NCBI GenBank assembly: GCA_017848205.1
Contig: JAGDDO010000151.1
Coordinates: 1 to 10,017 of the forward strand
From: Oscillospiraceae bacterium
GTDB lineage: Bacteria > Bacillota_A > Clostridia > Oscillospirales > Ruminococcaceae
DNA length: 10,017 bases
Direction: 5' to 3'
Of this stretch, positions 5,605-10,017 are shown in pieces. Both the position numbers and the translations under genes were made by a program. The number at the start of each line of letters is the position of its first letter. Position 1 is the first letter of the stretch. The notes beneath the pieces were generated by a model that was given only the letters and a program-made list of their open reading frames with translations, was not told the DNA's origin and made no database searches.

Positions 5605-6798
5605 ATGAAAATTTTAGTAATCAATGCCGGAAGCTCATCACTCAAGTATCAGCTTATCGATATGACTGACGAATCAGTTATTGCAAAGGGTAACTGTGAC
5701 AGAATCGGTATCGGCGGTCACATTTCACATAAAACATTTGACGGAAGAACAGTTGACACAGACTGTAATTTCCCGACACACACAGAAGCTTTTGAAAAGC
5801 TCGTTGAAGTTCTCACAACAGGCGACGCTTCAGTAATCAAGTCAATGGACGAGATCTCAGCAGTAGGTCACAGAATCGTGCAGGGTGCTGAAGTATTCTC
5901 AAAGACATGCATCGCAACAGACGAAGTTATCGACCAGATCGACGGACTTGCTGATCTTGCGCCTGTTCACAACCACGCTCACGCACTTGCACTCCGTGCA
6001 TGTAAGAAGGTTATCCCTGCTGACGTTAAGCAGGTAGTAGTATTCGATACAGGTTTCCACCAGACAATGCCGGCAAAAGCGTACATGTACGGTGTTCCTT
6101 ATGAATGCTACAAGGATCTCCACGTTCGTAAGTACGGCTTCCACGGTACATCACACCGTTTCGTAACTGCAAAGCTTGCTGAAACACTCGGCAAGAAGCC
6201 AGAAGATCTCAAGATCGTTTCATGCCACCTCGGCAACGGTTCATCAATCACAGCAGTAAACGCAGGCAAGTCAGTTGATACAACAATGGGCTTCACACCG
6301 CTCGACGGTCTCATCATGGGTACAAGATCAGGTGCTATCGACGCTTCTGCAGTTACATACATCATGAACAAGCTCGGCCTTTCAGCTTCTGAAATGAGCG
6401 ATTACCTCAACAAGAAGTCAGGTTTCCTCGGCCTTTCAGGCGTTTCAAGCGACAACCGTGACATCCAGAAGGCTGTAAACGAAGGCAATGAAAGAGCAAA
6501 GATCACATCAGAAATGCTCACATACCAGATCAAGAAGTACATCGGTTCATTCGCAGCAGCAATGAACGGTCTTGACGCTGTTATCTTCACAGGCGGTATC
6601 GGTGAAAACGCTCCTGAAGTACGTGAAGGCGCATGCGAAGACATGAGCTTCTTCGGCATCGAGATCGACAAGGAACTCAACAAGTGCCGCGGCGAACTCA
6701 AGAAGATCTCAACAGAGGCTTCAAAGGTTCAGGTATGGGTTGTTCCTACAAACGAAGAACTTCTCATCGCAAGAGATACACTTGAACTTGTTAAATAA
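5605..6798 (+). CDS. ackA: Acetate kinase
   Basis: A full-length 397-residue acetate kinase, catalysing acetate + ATP to and from acetyl phosphate + ADP in the cytosol. In fermenting bacteria it mainly runs toward acetate and ATP. The signature INAGSSSLKYQL opens the protein (N7). Known active-site positions of the family are all present at the expected places: R90 in GHRIVQGAEVF, D148 in FDTGFH, H180 in FHGTSHRF, H208 and N211 in HLGNGSS, R241 in MGTRSGAID, GGIGENAPEVR at 330-340, and E384 in NEELLIARDT. Codon choice is strongly biased (AAG, CTC, ACA, TCA and TTC dominate), unlike the neighbouring genes, which fits very high expression. No pta (phosphotransacetylase) gene lies in the window. 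The gene has its own promoter and terminator. Confidence 0.98.
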   Translation: MKILVINAGSSSLKYQLIDMTDESVIAKGNCDRIGIGGHISHKTFDGRTVDTDCNFPTHTEAFEKLVEVLTTGDASVIKSMDEISAVGHRIVQGAEVFSKTCIATDEVIDQIDGLADLAPVHNHAHALALRACKKVIPADVKQVVVFDTGFHQTMPAKAYMYGVPYECYKDLHVRKYGFHGTSHRFVTAKLAETLGKKPEDLKIVSCHLGNGSSITAVNAGKSVDTTMGFTPLDGLIMGTRSGAIDASAVTYIMNKLGLSASEMSDYLNKKSGFLGLSGVSSDNRDIQKAVNEGNERAKITSEMLTYQIKKYIGSFAAAMNGLDAVIFTGGIGENAPEVREGACEDMSFFGIEIDKELNKCRGELKKISTEASKVQVWVVPTNEELLIARDTLELVK

Positions 6799-6812
6799 TA
6801 GGAATTAAATCC

Positions 6813-6853
6813 CTCACCCCCCCTGCCCCCCTCTCCGGAGGAGAGGGGGTGAG
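6813..6853. repeat. C-rich/G-rich palindrome after ackA
   Basis: A strongly C-rich tract (6811-6831) leads into a perfect 10-bp stem: CCCCCTCTCC (6827-6836), loop GGA, GGAGAGGGGG (6840-6849). The outer CTCAC (6813-6817) can pair with GTGAG (6849-6853). No T run follows, so it is not a classical terminator. It may protect the ackA mRNA 3' end or be one copy of a dispersed intergenic repeat. Confidence 0.7.
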
Positions 6854-6870
6854 CATAAATGTTCAGCTTT

Positions 6871-6887
6871 GCTCTCCTGAGGAGAGC
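6871..6887. repeat. Second small hairpin sharing the CTCTCC/GGAGAG core
   Basis: GCTCTCC (6871-6877), loop TGA, GGAGAGC (6881-6887). Its core CTCTCC-TGA-GGAGAG differs from the preceding hairpin core (CTCTCC-GGA-GGAGAG) by one loop base, so the two look related. Only a weak T-rich stretch follows. Confidence 0.6.
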
Positions 6888-6922
6888 TTATTTCCTTGAT
6901 GCTTAACTGAATATAATAATGC

Positions 6923-6965
6923 AATGTCGCATTCCTCTTTTTATCGGGGGAGTGCGGCATTTTTT
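6923..6965 (+). terminator. Intrinsic terminator of ackA
   Basis: A 15-bp stem, 6923-6937 with 6947-6961 (three G-U pairs in RNA), and a 9-nt loop. The descending arm runs straight into a six-T stretch (6960-6965) and then ATTTG. It lies about 125 nt beyond the ackA stop, so the two hairpins at 6813-6887 fall inside the ackA transcript. Confidence 0.85.
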
Positions 6966-7037
6966 ATTTGCAGCGGGGAATGACCGTCTGCGGCGATTTA
7001 ATGTACACTATGACAGGGTATTGAGGGTAATTCAGTA

Positions 7038-7066
7038 TTGCATATTTTTGAGTATTATAGTATAAT
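7038..7066 (+). promoter_or_regulatory. Promoter of asnB
   Basis: TTGCAT (7038-7043), a 17-nt spacer, then TATAAT (7061-7066). Transcription from about 7073 leaves a leader near 42 nt. That is too short for a T-box, so asparagine-tRNA control by that means is unlikely. Confidence 0.75.
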
Positions 7067-7114
7067 TATTAAGAGTTAAAATTGATTCTGACACGGTTAC
7101 CGGAGGGTGCTTTT

Positions 7115-8989
7115 ATGTGTGGATATGTAGGTTTTACCAACACGGTGGACAATGCGAATGTTGTCCTTAAGAAAATGATGGAAAGGATCAGGCACCGCGG
7201 ACCTGACGGCGAGGGACAGTATATAGATGACGGGATCGCGCTGGGACACAGACGACTCAGTATCATCGACCTTGATGCCGGAGCACAGCCGATGTACAAT
7301 GAGGACGGATCGCTTGTCATTGTGTTCAACGGCGAAATATATAACTACAAGGAAATAAGAGAGAAACTTGTATCGGCAGGTCACACGTTTTCGACCAATT
7401 CAGATACCGAAGTTCTTATTCACGGTTATGAGGAATACGGAAAGGATCTTCTGCCGAAACTCAGAGGCATGTTTTCATTTGTTATCTGGAACAAGAAGAA
7501 AAAGGAACTCTTCGGCGCAAGGGACTTTTTCGGAATAAAGCCTCTCTACTATGCGGAAATGGACGGAGCATTCATCTTCGGCTCCGAGATAAAAAGCTTT
7601 CTCGAACATCCTTCCTTTAAAAAGGAGCTTAATGAGACTGCACTGGAAAACTATCTTACATTCCAGTATTCACCGGCGGAAGAAACATTCTTCAACGGTG
7701 TTTTCAGACTTCCTCCTGCACATTACTTCATTAAGAATTCAGAAGGATTCAGACGTGAACGCTACTGGGAGATCAACTTCGATGCCGATGAAAAACCTGA
7801 ACTCGATGAGTGGGTGAATAAGATCTCAGACGTTATGCACGACTCTGTGGAAGCCCACAAGGTAAGTGACGTTGAAGTAGGAAGCTTTCTTTCAAGCGGC
7901 GTCGATTCAAGCTACGTTGCCGCAATAGCAAACGTTGACAAGACATTTACAGTCGGATTCGGTACCGACGAACGATATAACGAAATAGGCTGGGCCAAGA
8001 ACTTTTCGAAGGCTATCGGAAAGGAAAACACCAGCAAGGTCATCACACCTGAGGAGTACTGGGACATTCTTCCGAAGATCCAGTACCACATGGACGAACC
8101 GCTTGCGGATCCTTCGGCAGTTGCACTTTACTTTGTATGCAATATTGCCTCGGAAAAGCTTAAGGTAGTTCTTTCGGGCGAAGGTGCGGATGAGATATTC
8201 GGCGGTTACAACGTCTACAGCGAGCCGGGCGGAACGGTCTATGACAAAGTTCCTATGGGCATCAGAAAAGAGATAGGAAAGCTCTGCAGCAAACTTCCTT
8301 CGCGCCGCGGACTTAATTTCTTCATCAGAAAAGGAAAGACCATTGAGGAACGTTTCATAGGAAATGCCTACATGTTCACGCCTGCTGAAAGAAAGGCTCT
8401 TCTTGCAGTAAAGACAGATGCGCCGCTGCCTCAGGCTCTTACCGCGCCTTACTATGACAGGGTAAGAGACAAGGACGACGTTACCAAGATGCAGTACCTC
8501 GACCTTCACATGTGGATGGCGGGTGACATACTCCTTAAGGCGGACCGCATGAGCATGGCAAATTCCCTCGAGCTCCGCGTGCCTTTCCTCGATAAGGAAG
8601 TTATGAAGCTTGCCGAAAAGATCCCGACAAGGTACAGGGTGACAAGAAAAGAATATACCGACGAAAAGACAAAGTACATCACCAAGTATGCCATGAGAAA
8701 GGCGGCCAAGAAAGATACTCCGCCTCAGACCTCAAAGACGGCAGCCAAGAAGAAGCTGGGATTCCCGGTTCCTATAAGAGTTTGGCTCCGCGAGGAAAAG
8801 TACTATGACATCGTGAAGGAAAAGTTCACTTCGGAAAATTCAAAACAGTATTTCAATACTGACGTGCTCGTTAAGCTTCTTGACGACCACAGGGCCGGAG
8901 TACGTGACAACAGCAGAAAGATTTGGACTGTATTCTCATTCCTTATCTGGTATGACGTATTTTTCGGCGCTGAAAGTAAATATGCTTAA
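7115..8989 (+). CDS. asnB: Asparagine synthetase, glutamine-hydrolysing
   Basis: A 624-residue cytosolic enzyme making asparagine from aspartate, ATP and glutamine. The start is set at ATG 7115 because the protein must begin MCGYVGF: Cys2 becomes the N-terminal glutaminase nucleophile after Met removal. GGAGGG (7102-7107) lies 7 nt upstream. A longer frame from TTG 7082 has no ribosome site and would bury Cys2. The N-terminal glutaminase domain (1 to about 190) shows RHRGPDGEG (26-34), FNGEIYNY (71-78), DTEVLIHGYEEYG (97-109) and GARDFFGIKPLYYA (134-147). The synthetase domain has the PP-loop SSGVDSS (260-266), LSGEGADEIFGGY (353-365) and LKADRMSMANSLELRVPFLD (474-493). A lysine-rich stretch precedes LGFPVPIRVWL (548-558). 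Residue 4 is Tyr where Ile or Val is usual. The gene stands alone with its own promoter. A role in amidating something else, such as cell wall peptides, is possible for this superfamily but not suggested here. Confidence 0.93.
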   Translation: MCGYVGFTNTVDNANVVLKKMMERIRHRGPDGEGQYIDDGIALGHRRLSIIDLDAGAQPMYNEDGSLVIVFNGEIYNYKEIREKLVSAGHTFSTNSDTEVLIHGYEEYGKDLLPKLRGMFSFVIWNKKKKELFGARDFFGIKPLYYAEMDGAFIFGSEIKSFLEHPSFKKELNETALENYLTFQYSPAEETFFNGVFRLPPAHYFIKNSEGFRRERYWEINFDADEKPELDEWVNKISDVMHDSVEAHKVSDVEVGSFLSSGVDSSYVAAIANVDKTFTVGFGTDERYNEIGWAKNFSKAIGKENTSKVITPEEYWDILPKIQYHMDEPLADPSAVALYFVCNIASEKLKVVLSGEGADEIFGGYNVYSEPGGTVYDKVPMGIRKEIGKLCSKLPSRRGLNFFIRKGKTIEERFIGNAYMFTPAERKALLAVKTDAPLPQALTAPYYDRVRDKDDVTKMQYLDLHMWMAGDILLKADRMSMANSLELRVPFLDKEVMKLAEKIPTRYRVTRKEYTDEKTKYITKYAMRKAAKKDTPPQTSKTAAKKKLGFPVPIRVWLREEKYYDIVKEKFTSENSKQYFNTDVLVKLLDDHRAGVRDNSRKIWTVFSFLIWYDVFFGAESKYA

Positions 8990-9018
8990 AACGGTACATG
9001 AAGAACTGTTTAAGTAAA

Positions 9019-9127
9019 GGAAACGCTGATTAAATCGGAAATCCGGCTTCGCCGGATTTCCGGGGGTGGGATTTGCGGGGCTTCGCCCCGGAGCCCCATG
9101 CTGATTTATGAATAAATCAGCGTTTCC
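9019..9127. repeat. 109-nt palindromic intergenic element with terminal inverted repeats
   Basis: The ends are perfect 13-nt inverted repeats: GGAAACGCTGATT (9019-9031) and AATCAGCGTTTCC (9115-9127). Inside are a 12-bp perfect hairpin with a TTC loop (9036-9047 with 9051-9062), a 6-bp GC hairpin with the same TTC loop (9076-9081 with 9085-9090), and a 9-bp hairpin (9100-9108 with 9113-9121) that competes with the terminal pairing. No open reading frame is supported. The form fits a small non-autonomous mobile element (MITE or REP-like) or a structured RNA downstream of asnB. Confidence 0.7.
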
Positions 9128-9130
9128 CAA

Positions 9131-9176
9131 GAAAAAACTGCAGCCTCTTATCCTGTTTTTCACAGGCAAGAGGCTG
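9131..9176 (-). terminator. Intrinsic terminator of the FtsX-like permease gene
   Basis: Read on the minus strand, CAGCCTCTT (plus 9176-9168) pairs with AAGAGGCTG (plus 9149-9141), with an inner CCTGT/ACAGG pair around an A-rich loop. The stem is followed within a few bases by six T (plus 9137-9132). It lies about 27 nt after the stop codon at 9203. Confidence 0.85.
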
Positions 9177-9202
9177 GTCAGAGTAATATAAGAGTATTGT
9201 TA

Positions 9203-10017
9203 TCAGTTTTCTCTGAGTCTTTCGACTACTGATTCACGGCAGAGAATGCGGTACGCTGTCGCAGGGATCATTGATGAAAGAACCAGCAGAACCGGAATGC
9301 ATACAAGCACAGGAACAAGTGAGTAGTTTTCAGAAAACGAAACGTTTCCCACGACAAATTCAATAATCGCATAACATATAAGTGTTCCGAACGTTACCGA
9401 TACAAGTGCAGTAAGAAATGCATAACCTGCACCTTCCCACATAAGCATGGAGCTGAGCTGCTTTCCCGTCATACCCACTGCATTCATAACCGCTAATTCA
9501 CGTTTGCGTGAAACAATGCCGGTAACTACGGAGTTTACAAAGTTCAGGACACCGATCAGACCGAGAATAACGCAGAGTGATCCGCCGACTATCTTTATCA
9601 TTCTTGTAAAGTCATTAAATTCATCTCTTAAACTTTCAACACTTTTTACGAATATATCAGGATCAGGATCAACAACACTGCTTATTTTTTCTGATACTTC
9701 TTCGTATCTGCCTTCTTCGGCATTTATCATTACGGATAATGCGTTTCTGTTTTCAGTAATACTCAGGTATTCAGTCTCAGGAATTACTATATCTGAATTA
9801 AAATAATAAATCCAGTCTTTACTGAGCGCATCCGGAACTTCTCCGACAGCCATAACTTCATATTCTCTTTTTACCGATTTTCCTGTTTCGCTGTCTTTTA
9901 TTTCAAATGCAACTTTATCTCCGGGTTTGTACAGATCGTCCTCGTCGCTGTCATGATCAGAGCTGACAATCAGATTTCCGGTTCCGTCGGTGACCAGATA
10001 GAGAAGGCTCAGGCTGG
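9203..10017 (-). CDS. FtsX/MacB-like ABC transporter permease, C-terminal part (5' truncated)
   Basis: The frame is open from the window edge to TGA 9203-9205, giving at least 271 residues. The methionine at 9853 is internal, because in-frame coding continues upstream without a stop (KPGDKVAFEIKDSETGK is readable there). The first half is an extracytoplasmic, MacB-PCD-like domain. The second half is an FtsX domain with three hydrophobic segments: one around SLCVILGLIGVLNFVNSVVT, a second around AGYAFLTALVSVTFGTLICY, and a third around LVPVLVCIPVLLVLSSMIPA. Between the first two is the cytoplasmic loop SRKRELAVMNAVGMTGKQ, the most conserved FtsX signature. Such permeases work with a separate ATPase in efflux of peptides or lipids, or in sensing antimicrobial peptides. 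The ATPase gene, if adjacent, would lie to the right of the window. The substrate is unknown. Confidence 0.9.
   Translation of the reverse strand, partial: SLSLLYLVTDGTGNLIVSSDHDSDEDDLYKPGDKVAFEIKDSETGKSVKREYEVMAVGEVPDALSKDWIYYFNSDIVIPETEYLSITENRNALSVMINAEEGRYEEVSEKISSVVDPDPDIFVKSVESLRDEFNDFTRMIKIVGGSLCVILGLIGVLNFVNSVVTGIVSRKRELAVMNAVGMTGKQLSSMLMWEGAGYAFLTALVSVTFGTLICYAIIEFVVGNVSFSENYSLVPVLVCIPVLLVLSSMIPATAYRILCRESVVERLREN

Noticed and set aside
6970..6991. Small hairpin GCAGCGG/CCG-T-CTGC between the ackA terminator and asnB promoter
   Set aside because: A 7-bp stem with a bulge and no U tract. It is too weak to assign a function.
7067..7114. T-box or amino-acid riboswitch upstream of asnB
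   Set aside because: The predicted leader is only about 42 nt and shows no T-box core or terminator/antiterminator pair.
7907..8509. 200-codon minus-strand frame opposite asnB
   Set aside because: It is the complement of the asnB synthetase domain, with no motifs and no initiation signals.

Overview
The window looks like chromosomal DNA of a low-to-moderate GC Firmicute, most likely a gut or rumen Clostridia of the Ruminococcus/Oscillospiraceae kind. This is inferred from TmcAL (a Firmicutes-type tRNA acetate ligase), acetate kinase, strong AGGAG-type ribosome binding sites, near-consensus sigma-A promoters and U-tailed hairpin terminators. The genus is not proven by anything seen here.

Region 1 (1-1172) is the right end of an accessory block. 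It holds the last codons of an unidentified gene, overlapped by 4 nt by a full-length RhuM-family gene. RhuM genes are often found near restriction or defence genes. Region 2 (1127-2789) is a small AT-rich cassette with two unrecognised envelope-type genes: a 106-residue membrane protein with a good extended -10 promoter, and a 313-residue membrane-anchored protein with two related C-terminal repeats. A nearly identical 46-47 nt hairpin sequence flanks the cassette on both sides. The second repeat of the 313-residue protein is cut by an in-frame TAA, and the missing 21 codons are still readable downstream.

Region 3 (2743-5451, minus strand) is a compact three-gene operon: tmcAL, a HAD-family phosphatase, and a rhomboid-fold membrane protein without visible protease residues. 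It starts from a strong promoter at 5423-5451 and ends at the second hairpin copy. Region 4 (5506-6965, plus strand) is acetate kinase (ackA), divergent from tmcAL, with its own strong promoter, two related 3' hairpins and a clear terminator. The two divergent transcripts both involve acetate: AckA interconverts acetate and acetyl phosphate, while TmcAL consumes acetate and ATP to acetylate the tRNA-Met wobble cytidine.

Region 5 (7038-8989, plus) is a glutamine-hydrolysing asparagine synthetase (asnB) with its own promoter. Region 6 (9019-9176) is a 109-nt palindromic intergenic element followed by a minus-strand terminator. Region 7 (9203-10017, minus) is the C-terminal part of an FtsX/MacB-type ABC transporter permease that runs off the window.

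Most of the window is ordinary housekeeping sequence. The places worth a second look are the repeat-bounded cassette with its interrupted gene (1127-2789), the structured repeat at 9019-9127 and the protease-dead rhomboid-like protein.
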